DNA of 64,000 nt, taken from Pseudoflavonifractor sp050943825 (GTDB lineage Bacteria > Bacillota > Clostridia > Oscillospirales > Oscillospiraceae). Shown here piece after piece: positions 37,101 through 43,684 of this stretch; within the stretch, counting starts at the first letter, position 1; each line of letters starts with the position of its first letter. Made by a program: the position numbers and the translations under genes. The stretch is from the NCBI RefSeq assembly GCF_050943825.1, contig NZ_JBMNPX010000001.1, forward strand, positions 476,437 through 540,436. Reading direction: 5' to 3'. The notes below the pieces were generated by a model that saw only the letters and a program-made list of their open reading frames with translations, was not told the DNA's origin and ran no database searches.

Positions 37101-38235
37101 TGCGCGTAAGACCGAACACATTGGCGGTATCTCTGGCTTTCACACGCCCGTCAGAGCCCATGTCATCGTAGTCATTGGCCTGGGAGCCGAAATCGCCCAT
37201 GCCGTAGACCGGGTCAATGCCCTTGGTGCGGGCATCGATGACGTACAGACTCTCCTTCGGCTCACTGGGCGCGCTGCCGCCCTCCACCGACCAATCTCCG
37301 GAGAGAATTCTGACATCATCCGGCATACCGTTTTCAAAGTCCCAGGACTTGGAGTAGTCCTCGCCGCCTACGGTGCCGGTGATGGACACATTGTCAACAT
37401 CCACCCGGTCATCATAGGTACGGACACCCACAGCGCCGGTAATGGGATAGCTGAATTCATGCTCCATGACAGTCTCTCCCACTGTCAGAGTCAGCTTGCT
37501 GCCATTCACCTCTGCTTTAAAAGTGATCCAGTCTGTCCCAAAAGCAACATGTTCTTCACCTATCAGAGTCAGCTTACCATCTCTCACCTTTTCATAGAGC
37601 TGCAGGGAGTTGTCCTCTGCGCCATCTTTTATACCCACTCTCAGGCGCGCGTGGATCATACTGCCATCTTCCTTGTATCCCAGCACGATGCCGCTTCCGC
37701 TGGAGGCTAGCTGTTTGGCAGCTCGGATATCCATGGAGATAGTCTGACTTCCTTCCTCCAGTTCCGGACCAATGGTAGCCAGGCACCCCGCTCCTGTGGG
37801 CACCGTCAGATAGCCATTGGTTTCCTCCGGCTCACCTTCTTCGGGGGTAATCTTCATCTGGAGGTAGGTTTCACTGGGGATCAGCTCCACCTTGGCGCTG
37901 TCCCCCGCTGTGTTCACCACAGTAAACAGGTGGCTTCCATCCTGCTCTCCCTCATAGACGGCCGATTCTGCCAGGCTGGGTTCACCACCCGCAGGGCCGA
38001 AGGAGATGCCGGATATGTTATGGGGCTCCGCTATCACAGTGCCATCCGGCCTGTAAAAGCCATAGCGGAATCCATCCAGCTGAATGTGCACCTCATAATT
38101 TGCTTCTTTAATCACCACAGTGTCTTCGTCCGCATAAACCTGCGGTCCATCGGCTGCGGCAGCGGGAATAGAAATCAGTCCGGACAACAGCGCCGCCGCG
38201 AGCATAAGCGCAAGCGCTTTTCGTATCTTTCTCAT
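31171..38235 (-). CDS. Giant SLH-anchored surface enzyme: GH31 glycosidase + alpha/beta-hydrolase esterase + SGNH acetylesterase-like
   Basis: A 2354-aa secreted multidomain protein. Residues 1-28: signal peptide ending in AAAADG. About 35-340: GH31-type N-domain with a LamG/DUF1080-like insert. About 440-960: GH31 TIM barrel, likely nucleophile Asp661 in DGFKED, downstream R-I-N-D acid/base region. About 1005-1088: Big2-type Ig fold. About 1105-1288: second LamG-like domain. About 1395-1620: alpha/beta-hydrolase, Ser1489 in GFSRG, His in DDFIHPH. About 1735-1985: SGNH/sialate-acetylesterase-like domain, Ser1745 in GQSNM, His in EDNIHYT. About 2112-2185: InlB-like repeat. About 2192-2354: three SLH repeats that bind cell-wall polymer. 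It probably deacylates and trims a decorated glycan at the cell surface; the substrate is unknown. AAAGGAGAGAAGGAA sets the start. Confidence 0.9.
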   Translation of the reverse strand: MRKIRKALALMLAAALLSGLISIPAAAADGPQVYADEDTVVIKEANYEVHIQLDGFRYGFYRPDGTVIAEPHNISGISFGPAGGEPSLAESAVYEGEQDGSHLFTVVNTAGDSAKVELIPSETYLQMKITPEEGEPEETNGYLTVPTGAGCLATIGPELEEGSQTISMDIRAAKQLASSGSGIVLGYKEDGSMIHARLRVGIKDGAEDNSLQLYEKVRDGKLTLIGEEHVAFGTDWITFKAEVNGSKLTLTVGETVMEHEFSYPITGAVGVRTYDDRVDVDNVSITGTVGGEDYSKSWDFENGMPDDVRILSGDWSVEGGSAPSEPKESLYVIDARTKGIDPVYGMGDFGSQANDYDDMGSDGRVKARDTANVFGLTRMSGDISGSGKDWDAVSNRGSCKRFVSTFAVFPSQGMAEVLIEEGAKRVAFTADQNLQGVFSEPCVDRLYYFFGPTMEQIYADYQAVRVKEGYPDTLPNSQMFELGWEAYGALGWNAYQSSVMESIQGYLDRGYPIGWAVIGSGFWKGDRKNANQGITTSFGMWDDVETPRSDGLPNPRFPDVEGMMKFFEENDVAVILGLRNNFKATKEDGGNHNDENNGPFMQYAVEHDYLMKNPDGSLRTVTRGDFPAKGAYYLLDSRNEEAVNWYVEQARLWGVDGFKEDAMLYEDTWDDGKWNVINEALVDDGNLIIVRNTAYSIPGDLIRINDSYYGTGKDYHHDPDRMPINLLNFAASGAPNTYPDIIGGTPTENIKDPSFQKYVVRNAQFAALCPSLSMGRRVWDMENPEYEQNVKDAIDWHTTYMPYIYSAAVDSYETGYPYTMTPLYIAYPDDENTYEMISREKRQYQWMIGQSLMAAPQFGCDFEDVDSRDVYLPEGTWLDYNSGEVYQGPTTLKDYPHPLDEMPVFVGGKGILVGRDPENLNQMFGEVFPISAKGTSYTYTHTDGKTESTITNNADGWASSTLEVWDTTDNVQVKFTRMENGAFRFDFTPGHDYEIKGGEGTGVIDRARLSAASSQLIKGDTTQLTVTATDDAGADIALTGEEIQWIVTPEDAAEVDGNVLTAKQAGDVTVAADVTVGGVTVRTNEITIQVEDVSIAILSPDKAISESTAVSDSFDNGLIQWTGSGAGELYTVENGKLHYSNATNNTNAAAGTIVCSYSKSGDVTVEVDVTTPANMPSKKTMGIVLRYQAYEHHYILGYSPDMGFRYIKRNTGGKTDSYTVPDTDGALKPNTTYHFKAQAIGDMFYLYVDGNLVLEYQDTAPKDPVFTSGLSGFYTLGMDADYDNFSCTEAEPFPFTVSGTANSGTQVRLTLDGKTATVPVENGAFTWEVTEPMENGSYPLTAELLDASGEVIGRAEQEIKVEIKVQIPSFGEQRFLMELDGFPGSYAVVTLPENYEEGGTYPVLFEYTGNYWPTSGSTGKVEDAALGYGITRGQDVIWVALPYVGENGGNEITWWGDVDKTVAFAKEAVEKVCTEYGGDRDNLFLCGFSRGAIGVNFLGLADDEIAGLWKGLMSFDHYDGVREWPGEDWGSPLEEYRAEAKERLKRIDGKSVLIVQNPDTSDIKEYLSEVYPDGNDSFTFLDVPMEELFEIPNDDFIHPHNDKWVYFDNEYSDFVRTWLFSQFDDEVDPLPNPNDGACVTSLADRQVIQRDPEKKIAQVTFTGTWAGDRPDSIQIAVEPYGGGAALVDWQDVTVGGMGSWSHTMTVPQGGWYQLAVRTVKGDVYGEPEYSDRWGVGINLLLIGQSNMQGAGMPGEGESYVVADDRASTFLNETWDHLEDPYGSGDNSICGNGDKPTGSMAPALANALIEAYDVPVGIIPAAKSGAGLAYDAKYLYWTGDAEHPGRNPENPADRSTLYGNSIYRAWEAGGCEYIVMNGGEHDVSLKRTGEEFKQDLETLIGYYRQDLPGVPFIYCQLGACKSGSWDSPEYDESITGIRNAMWEVNDPDNGVYVAAVEQGLPQREDNIHYTLQSQAIIGARVAHVIEYILGDETYYLPPTISGAAFADESGTLIDIQVAHSGGTDLVGTGSFTGFEVFADGVAQTVESVVRLDGDTLRLTLSEAAEGNVTLRYFYGTRPDMSNLVTDNSSMGLALNSTPGEFEVAAYESVPGVPMYSVVIEAEHGKVTATPKLAYPGRQVTLSVSPDQGYEVASIVVTDLRGNEIPVSDYRFTMPNGTAKVTVTFRKIAGTDVFTDVKEGAWYYDAVMELCEQGILTGVGGGMFAPGDGVTRATVWTVLARMEGVDTSGGENWYAAAQKWAMDNGISDGTAPDGAITREQLAVMLYRYSGSPKCSGSLNDYPDGALVSSWAEDGMVWAVQSGLLKGGDGGKLLPQSGATRAELAVMLQRFQAEENR

Positions 38236-38443
38236 TTCCTTCTCTCCTTTTATGAGCCATTTGACCACTCATGCTGGTGCAATTTAATTCATTTTTCTGC
38301 TATTCCTTTTTGACGTCTGCTCCTCTCCTTTTGAATTCAGCGCATTTCATCTCCTGCGCTTTCCACAATATTACTATATTTCCTTCTCCTCTTCCTTGAA
38401 TATTCAGCATTTATTCTGGAATAATCGGCACTGTTTTTTTACT

Positions 38444-38485
38444 AAAAAATGAGCCATCTGCACAGGGCAGATGGCTCATTTTTTT
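38444..38485 (-). terminator. Terminator of the MATE gene
   Basis: AAAAAATGAGCCATCTGC and its complement GCAGATGGCTCATTTTTT form a strong stem with T tracts on both strands, between the end of the MATE gene and the GH31 promoter region. Confidence 0.9.
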
Positions 38486-38583
38486 ATTTAGTCCTAATTC
38501 CTATACCTTATAGCTTTATCACGCTGTATCAGAGTGATATAGTTCTGCTTTTCTCTTTTGTATCCTGTATCATATTTTCCATA

Positions 38584-39948
38584 TCATCCAGCCAGCAGGC
38601 GCTTGTTCACCCAGGCGCGGCTGTGCCAACGCCAGAGGAAGAGGCAGGCTCGCATACACTCATCCGCCGCCATGGCGATCCACAGCCCTGCCAGCCCCAT
38701 CTCAAACACCACGCCCAGCAGCCAGCTGCCGCCCACGGCCACAAACCACGCTCCGAGGATGCAGATACCGATGGGGAACCGGATATCTCCGCAGGCCTGG
38801 AGCGCCCGGCACATGGTCATGTTCACCGCGCGGCCCAGCTCCAGGGGAATTTCGATGAGCATGATGGTCTTGGCCAGCTTCAGCACCTGGGGGTCAGTGG
38901 TGAAGAGGCTGTATACCGGCTCACAGACCAAAAACAACAGTACAGACACCGTACCAGAGATAATCAGGGAGAAGATGACGGTGCGGTACACCTGTTTGTT
39001 GGTCTCCTCCACCTTCTCCGCGCCCATGAGCCGGGCGGCCACCACCTGACAGGCCTGGCTCATGGCTGAGCCGAACATGTAGGTGACGTTGGCGAAGATG
39101 TTGGCGTACACCCGGGTATTCACCACATAGGTGGCGAAGCGGTTGCACACGGTCTGGATGCAGATCTGGGACATGTTATAGCTCACCGACTCGCCGCCGG
39201 CGGGCACGCCGATACGGAGCAGCCGCCGCAGCTGGTCCTTGGGGAAGGGCCGCAGCTGGGAGAATCGGATCACCGGGCCGAATTTCTTCCGGAAGAGCAC
39301 GGCGATGATGACCACACCCACCAGGCGGCTCAGGCCGCTGGAGATGGCCGCGCCGGCGATCCCCAGGGCGGGCAGTGGGCCCACGCCGTTGATGAGGATG
39401 TAGTTGCCCGCGATATTCAGGCAGTTCATGAACACGGAGATAACCATGGTCTCCTTCATCATCTGACTGGAGCGGAAGAAGGCGGTGAAGGTCAGATACA
39501 CCGACTGGAACACCATGCCCGCGCCGATGATGCGCATATAGAGGCAGGTCTTTTCAAAAATCTCCTCGTGGACGCCCATGAGCCGGAAGATGGGCCCGCA
39601 GCCCAGCACCAGAATCAGGCTTACCGCCACGCCAAAGACGATGTTGGTGAAGAGAGACACGGTGTAGGTCTCGTTGACGCTTCTGGTGTCCCGCGCACCG
39701 ATATACTGGGAGATAAGGATCATGGAGGCAGTACACACCACGGAGAACACCAGCAGCAGCAGATTGGTCACCTGGTTGGCGTTGCCGATGGCGCCCACGC
39801 CGTTGGGGTCCACCCAGCCCACCATAATCTGGTCCGCGTTGCCCACCAGCATCTGGAGCAGCAGCTCCACAAAAATCGGCCCTGTCAGCAGGAGGATGTT
39901 ATTCTCCCGGCCGCCGGACATTCTGGGTTTTGTCACTGTCTTTTCCAT
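38584..39948 (-). CDS. MATE family efflux transporter
   Basis: A 454-aa polytopic membrane transporter with about twelve helices in two halves. Typical MATE patterns are PIFVELLLQMLVGNADQIMVG near the start, LGIAGAAISSGLSR, and IGVPAGGESVSYNMSQ at the beginning of the second half. It exports drugs or metabolites against Na+ or H+. The ATG at 39948 fits the family; earlier codons lie in the promoter/operator. A consensus promoter (40016-40043) and a 34-bp perfect inverted repeat over its -10 and start point suggest repression by an unlinked regulator. Confidence 0.93.
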   Translation of the reverse strand: MEKTVTKPRMSGGRENNILLLTGPIFVELLLQMLVGNADQIMVGWVDPNGVGAIGNANQVTNLLLLVFSVVCTASMILISQYIGARDTRSVNETYTVSLFTNIVFGVAVSLILVLGCGPIFRLMGVHEEIFEKTCLYMRIIGAGMVFQSVYLTFTAFFRSSQMMKETMVISVFMNCLNIAGNYILINGVGPLPALGIAGAAISSGLSRLVGVVIIAVLFRKKFGPVIRFSQLRPFPKDQLRRLLRIGVPAGGESVSYNMSQICIQTVCNRFATYVVNTRVYANIFANVTYMFGSAMSQACQVVAARLMGAEKVEETNKQVYRTVIFSLIISGTVSVLLFLVCEPVYSLFTTDPQVLKLAKTIMLIEIPLELGRAVNMTMCRALQACGDIRFPIGICILGAWFVAVGGSWLLGVVFEMGLAGLWIAMAADECMRACLFLWRWHSRAWVNKRLLAG

Positions 39949-39984
39949 CACACACCTGGCTCCCTGCTCAACGCTGTAAATACA

Positions 39985-40018
39985 AATGGGTAGAGCCTCA
40001 AATGAGGCTCTACCCATT
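39985..40018. promoter_or_regulatory. 34-bp perfect inverted repeat over the MATE promoter
   Basis: AATGGGTAGAGCCTCA - AA - TGAGGCTCTACCCATT: two 16-bp arms with no mismatch. The repeat begins inside the -10 and covers about +1 to +25, so it is placed like an operator. As RNA only its downstream part would be transcribed in full from this promoter. Confidence 0.75.
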
Positions 40019-40043
40019 ATAGAGCACAGGATGGATTTTTCAA
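40016..40043 (-). promoter_or_regulatory. Promoter of the MATE gene
   Basis: Minus-strand TTGAAA (40038-40043), 16-base spacer, TATAAT (40016-40021), with a predicted start near 40009. Confidence 0.75.
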
Positions 40044-40090
40044 TTGTGAGATCTGACGCATTTGGGCGCGTCCCCGCCCGCTCCTTCTAT

Positions 40091-40264
40091 TCATTCCAGC
40101 CCACGGAACCGATTTGCGCAGTCCTCCAGCGTGGAGAAGGAATTCACCATCTGGTAGCGGGGCCGGATCCGGTCCTGAAGATAGCTGGGCAGATGGTTGA
40201 AGTACTCCTCTGCGCCCGGCTCGTGGCGGAAAAGGGCGTACATATCGTTATATTCCCGCTTCAT
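40091..40264 (-). CDS. Small 57-aa hypothetical protein
   Basis: A short frame beginning MKREYNDMYALFRHEP and ending NRFRGLE. The ribosome-binding site GGGAGGTG lies seven bases before the ATG, excellent for such a small gene. The protein is charged, soluble and rich in aromatic residues (YFNHLPSYLQDRI), with no membrane segment. I do not recognise a named family. It lies between rpsU and the MATE gene; the rpsU terminator at 40337-40369 means it has its own promoter or depends on read-through. Confidence 0.65.
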   Translation of the reverse strand: MKREYNDMYALFRHEPGAEEYFNHLPSYLQDRIRPRYQMVNSFSTLEDCANRFRGLE

Positions 40265-40336
40265 CGTGCATCACCTCCCACACAGTGTGCACCGATGCAG
40301 TGGAATTGATACGCCGCTTTTCAGCCCTGTGACAGC

Positions 40337-40369
40337 AAAAACCCCGCAGCCAACCGGCTGCGGGGTTTT
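40337..40369 (-). terminator. Terminator of rpsU
   Basis: AAAACCCCGCAGCC-AACC-GGCTGCGGGGTTTT, six bases past the rpsU stop. Confidence 0.9.
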
Positions 40370-40374
40370 AATTC

Positions 40375-40557
40375 TTAGTAGAATTTCTTGCGGTTCTTGC
40401 GCGCGGCCTCGGACTTCTTGCGGCGCTTGACGCTCGGACTCTCATAGCACTCGCGCTTACGCACCTCGGCCAGGACGCCCGACTTGGCGCAGCTGCGCTT
40501 GAAACGCTTCAGGGCGTTCTCCAGGGACTCGCCCTCTTTCACACGGACTTCCGACAT
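40375..40557 (-). CDS. rpsU: 30S ribosomal protein S21
   Basis: A 60-aa ribosomal protein, MSEVRVKEGESLENALKR followed by the basic tail RRKKSEAARKNRKKFY. The ATG at 40557 follows GGAGGGAGGGG. It is transcribed alone from a near-perfect sigma-A promoter at 40653-40681, through a leader of about 90 bases with two hairpins. S21 is also involved in translation initiation. Confidence 0.97.
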   Translation of the reverse strand: MSEVRVKEGESLENALKRFKRSCAKSGVLAEVRKRECYESPSVKRRKKSEAARKNRKKFY

Positions 40558-40579
40558 TGATTTCCCCTCCCTCCGACGC

Positions 40580-40629
40580 GGCAGACCTGTCTGCCACGAA
40601 AGGGCCACAGGCATAGGCGGTTGCGCCTA
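40580..40629 (-). promoter_or_regulatory. Structured 5' leader of rpsU
   Basis: Two stems in the leader: TAGGCG-CAAC-CGCCTA (40614-40629) and GGCAGAC-AG-GTCTGCC (40580-40595), the second about 20 bases before the start codon. It could be an autoregulatory site for S21, but this is not established. Confidence 0.4.
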
Positions 40630-40652
40630 CTAGATATGGCTTTAACAGTAGT

Positions 40653-40681
40653 ATTATATGAAAAATTCAGCGTCTTGTCAA
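40653..40681 (-). promoter_or_regulatory. Consensus sigma-A promoter of rpsU
   Basis: Minus-strand TTGACA (40676-40681), exact 17-base spacer, TATAAT (40653-40658). Confidence 0.93.
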
Positions 40682-40724
40682 GGAGATCTTTTAAAGGGAA
40701 AAAATTTCCTTGAACTTCCCCTGC

Positions 40725-41102
40725 TCATCGCTCCTGAAAAAACTCCAGCTCCTCCCCCGCCGGTCCGGCGCAGAAGGCGATACGGATGGGGTAATCGCCG
40801 CCCAGGTTCGCGTCCTTTGGCTCCACAGGCACCGGGCAGCCCGCCGCCCGCACCCGCGCAATCATCCCATCCACGTCCTCTGTGGCAAAGGCAATATGGG
40901 CGAACAGGCCCAGCCGCTCCTCCGAACCGTTGGCCATCACCTCCAGCAGGGTGTTGCCCAGGTCCAGCATGGCGCCCTGACCGTCCCCCTGGCCCCAACG
41001 GCGGACCAGAGGGCACTCCAGCACATTCTGATAAAAGTCCAGCACCCGCTCAAAGGCCCCGGCGCCCGGGGCCCTGAGGGAAATATGATGAATACCTCTC
41101 AT
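40725..41102 (-). CDS. VOC (glyoxalase/bleomycin-resistance fold) family protein
   Basis: A 125-aa vicinal-oxygen-chelate protein: HHISLRAPGAGAFERVLDFYQNVLECPL at the N-terminus, and metal-ligand type residues at His5/His6, Glu in LLEVMANG, and the terminal Glu in EELEFFQ. It may be a glyoxalase I, epimerase or resistance protein; the substrate cannot be told. The start codon follows the leuS stop by one base, so expression is coupled to leuS. Confidence 0.85.
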   Translation of the reverse strand: MRGIHHISLRAPGAGAFERVLDFYQNVLECPLVRRWGQGDGQGAMLDLGNTLLEVMANGSEERLGLFAHIAFATEDVDGMIARVRAAGCPVPVEPKDANLGGDYPIRIAFCAGPAGEELEFFQER

Positions 41103-41103
41103 C

Positions 41104-43557
41104 TTACTTGGCGATCAGGTTGACCAGCTTGTTGGGCACCAGGATGGTCTTGACCAGGTTCTTGCCCTCGGTGAACTTCTGGACCTTAGGATCCTTGAGG
41201 GCCTCAGCCACCACGGTGGCCTCGTCGCTGTCCATGGGCACGGTGATGGTGGCGCGGAGCTTGCCGCACACCTGGACGGCCATCTGCACCTGGGCGTCGA
41301 TGGTCTTGCTCTCGTCGTAGGCGGGCCAGGACTGCTGGCAGGCCATGCCGCCGCGCTGGGCAGCGTAGCCCAGGGTCTCCCACAGTTCCTCCACCATGTG
41401 GGGCGCGAAGGGGGACAGCATGAGCAGCAGGGCGGCGTAGTCGCCCTTGGAGCAGCCGTTGGCATAGAAGTCGTTGACCAGGGCCATGAGAGCGGCGATG
41501 GCGGTGTTGAACTTCATGGCCTCGATGTCGTCGGACACCTTCTTGATGGTCTTGTGGATGGCGCTCTCGTTGGCAGCGGAGTAATCCATGCTGTCGGTCA
41601 GATTCTCGGACAGGTTCCAGACGCGGTCCAGGAAGCGCTTGCAGCCCTTGACGGCGTTGTCGCTCCAGGAGGCGGCCTTCTCGAAGTCACCGATGAACAT
41701 GATATAGGTGCGCATGGTGTCGGCGCCGTACTGGGCCACCACGTCGTTGGGGTTGACCACGTTGCCGCGGCTCTTGGACATCTTCTCGCCGCCCTCACCC
41801 AGGATCATGCCGTGGGAGGTGCGCTTCTGGTAGGGCTCCTTGGTGGGAACCACGCCAATGTCGTAGAGGAACTTGTGCCAGAACCGGCTGTACAGCAGGT
41901 GGAGGGTGGTGTGCTCCATGCCGCCGTTGTACCAGTCCACGGGGCTCCAGTACTCCAGAGCCTCCTTGGAAGCCAGGGCCTTGTCGTTGTGGGGGTCCAT
42001 ATAGCGCAGGAAGTACCAGCTGGAGCCGGCCCACTGGGGCATGGTGTCGGTCTCACGCTTGGCAGGGCCGCCGCAGTGGGGGCAGGTGGTGTTGACCCAG
42101 TCGGTCATCTTGCTGATGGGGGACTCACCGTCGTCGGTGGGCTCGTAGGAATCCACGTCGGGCAGGAGCAGGGGCAGCTGGTCCTCGGGCAGGGGCTGCC
42201 AGCCGCACTTCTCGCAGTACACCATGGGGATGGGCTCGCCCCAGTAACGCTGACGGGAGAACACCCAGTCGCGCAGCTTGTAGTTGACCTTGGCCGCGCC
42301 GATGCCCTTCTCCTCCAGCCACTTGGTGATGACGGGGATGGCGTCCTTGACGGTCAGGCCGTTGAGGAACTCGGAGTTGACCAGAATGCCGGTCTCGTCC
42401 TTGGCGGTGAAGGCGGCCTGCTGCACGTCCTCGCCGCCGGAGACCACCTCGATGATCTCGCAGCCGAACTTCTTGGCAAACTCCCAGTCGCGGTCGTCGT
42501 GAGCAGGTACGGCCATGATGGCGCCGGTGCCGTAGGTGGCCAGGACATAGTCGGAGATGAAGATGGGGATCTCCTTGCCGTTGACCGGGTTGATGCCCTT
42601 CACGCCGTCCAGGCACACGCCGGTCTTCTCCTTGTTCAGCTCGGTGCGCTCCAGGTCGGACTTGGAGGCGGCAGCGGCCTGATAGGCCTTCACCTCGTCG
42701 GCGTTGTTCAGCTTGCCGTTCTCCAGCCAGCCCTTCACCAGAGCATGCTCGGGAGAGAGAACCATATAGGTGGCGCCGAAGAGGGTGTCGGGCCGGGTGG
42801 TGAACACCACGATGTCCTCGCCGGTGGTGGCCTTGAAGGTCACCTCAGCGCCGGTGGAGCGGCCGATCCAGTTCTTCTGCTGGGTCTTGACCCGCTCGAT
42901 GAAGTCCAGGTCGTCCAGGTCGTCGATGAGGCGCTGGGCGTACTCGGTGATCTTGAGCATCCACTGGCTCTTCTCCTTGCGGATGACGGGGGAGCCGCAG
43001 CGCTCGCACACGCCGTCCACGACCTCCTCGTTGGCCAGCACGCACTTGCAGGAGGTGCACCAGTTGACGGGCATGGTGGACTTATAGGCCAGGCCCTTCT
43101 TCCACAGCTGGAGGAAGATCCACTGGGTCCACTTGTAGTAGCTGGGGTCGGTGGTGTTGATGACCCGGTCCCAGTCGAAGGAGTAACCCAGCATGTGGAG
43201 CTGCTTGGTGAAGTTCTCGATGTTGTCGTGGGTCACCTTGGCGGGGTGGATGTGGTTCTTGATGGCGTAGTTCTCGGTGGGCAGGCCGAAGGCGTCATAT
43301 CCCATGGGGAAGAGCACGTTGTACCCGTCCATGCGGCGCTTGCGGGCCACCACGTCCATGGCGGTATAGGGGCGGGTGTGGCCCACGTGGAGGCCCTGGC
43401 CGGAGGGATAGGGGAACTCAACCAGGCCGTAGAACTTGGGCTTGTCGCTGTGGTTCTCGCAGTGGAAGGTGTTCTCCTCCGCCCATTTCTTCTGCCACTT
43501 GGGCTCAATGCTGGCAAAATCGTACTTCAAATCTCTCACGCTTTCCTGTGATATCAT
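41104..43557 (-). CDS. leuS: Leucine--tRNA ligase
   Basis: An 817-aa class I synthetase. HIGH motif in PSGQGLHVGHTRPY, KMSKS in KMSKSRGNVVNP, and the CP1 editing domain between them (GTGAIMAVPAHDDRD). The leader is only about 30 bases with no T-box. The start is uncertain: the ATG at 43557 has no clear ribosome-binding site, while the TTG at 43530 (then KYDFASIEPKWQ, the usual family start) has AGGAAAG ten bases upstream. A small AGACCG-AAG-CGGTCT hairpin precedes the ATG. Confidence 0.96.
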   Translation of the reverse strand: MISQESVRDLKYDFASIEPKWQKKWAEENTFHCENHSDKPKFYGLVEFPYPSGQGLHVGHTRPYTAMDVVARKRRMDGYNVLFPMGYDAFGLPTENYAIKNHIHPAKVTHDNIENFTKQLHMLGYSFDWDRVINTTDPSYYKWTQWIFLQLWKKGLAYKSTMPVNWCTSCKCVLANEEVVDGVCERCGSPVIRKEKSQWMLKITEYAQRLIDDLDDLDFIERVKTQQKNWIGRSTGAEVTFKATTGEDIVVFTTRPDTLFGATYMVLSPEHALVKGWLENGKLNNADEVKAYQAAAASKSDLERTELNKEKTGVCLDGVKGINPVNGKEIPIFISDYVLATYGTGAIMAVPAHDDRDWEFAKKFGCEIIEVVSGGEDVQQAAFTAKDETGILVNSEFLNGLTVKDAIPVITKWLEEKGIGAAKVNYKLRDWVFSRQRYWGEPIPMVYCEKCGWQPLPEDQLPLLLPDVDSYEPTDDGESPISKMTDWVNTTCPHCGGPAKRETDTMPQWAGSSWYFLRYMDPHNDKALASKEALEYWSPVDWYNGGMEHTTLHLLYSRFWHKFLYDIGVVPTKEPYQKRTSHGMILGEGGEKMSKSRGNVVNPNDVVAQYGADTMRTYIMFIGDFEKAASWSDNAVKGCKRFLDRVWNLSENLTDSMDYSAANESAIHKTIKKVSDDIEAMKFNTAIAALMALVNDFYANGCSKGDYAALLLMLSPFAPHMVEELWETLGYAAQRGGMACQQSWPAYDESKTIDAQVQMAVQVCGKLRATITVPMDSDEATVVAEALKDPKVQKFTEGKNLVKTILVPNKLVNLIAK

Positions 43558-43591
43558 AGCAGACCGCTTCGGTCTTGGTTCAATCTGTTAT

Positions 43592-43620
43592 ATTATACTG
43601 GAAAAGTGACTGAATTTCAA
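43592..43620 (-). promoter_or_regulatory. Promoter of leuS
   Basis: Minus-strand TTGAAA (43615-43620), 17-base spacer, TATAAT (43592-43597). Confidence 0.85.
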
Positions 43621-43630
43621 GAGGTTCCGC

Positions 43631-43674
43631 AGGAAAGACGGGCACCTGCCGGATATCCGGCGGGCGCCCTTTCC
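43631..43674 (-). terminator. Probable terminator of the second sigma/DUF4179 operon
   Basis: Imperfect 44-base hairpin with AGGAAAG/CTTTCCT outer and GCCGGAT/ATCCGGC inner pairing. The T tract is weak, so confidence is moderate. Confidence 0.55.
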
Positions 43675-43684
43675 TGATTTTTCT

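Noticed and set aside
38195..38225. Catabolite (cre-like) AAGCGCTT motif at the GH31 gene
   Set aside because: It lies within codons for the signal peptide (RKALALML) and lacks full cre symmetry; codon use explains it.
39985..40018. Inverted repeat as a plain terminator of the 57-aa gene
   Set aside because: The T tract after the stem is weak (TTTGTATTT) and the repeat overlaps a good promoter -10; operator placement fits better, though terminator function is not excluded.
41398..43551. 717-codon open frame opposite leuS
   Set aside because: Shadow of leuS; no family features.
43558..43684. T-box leader for leuS
   Set aside because: The promoter at 43592-43620 leaves only about 30 leader bases, too few for a T-box; no specifier loop or TGGNACCGCG motif is seen.
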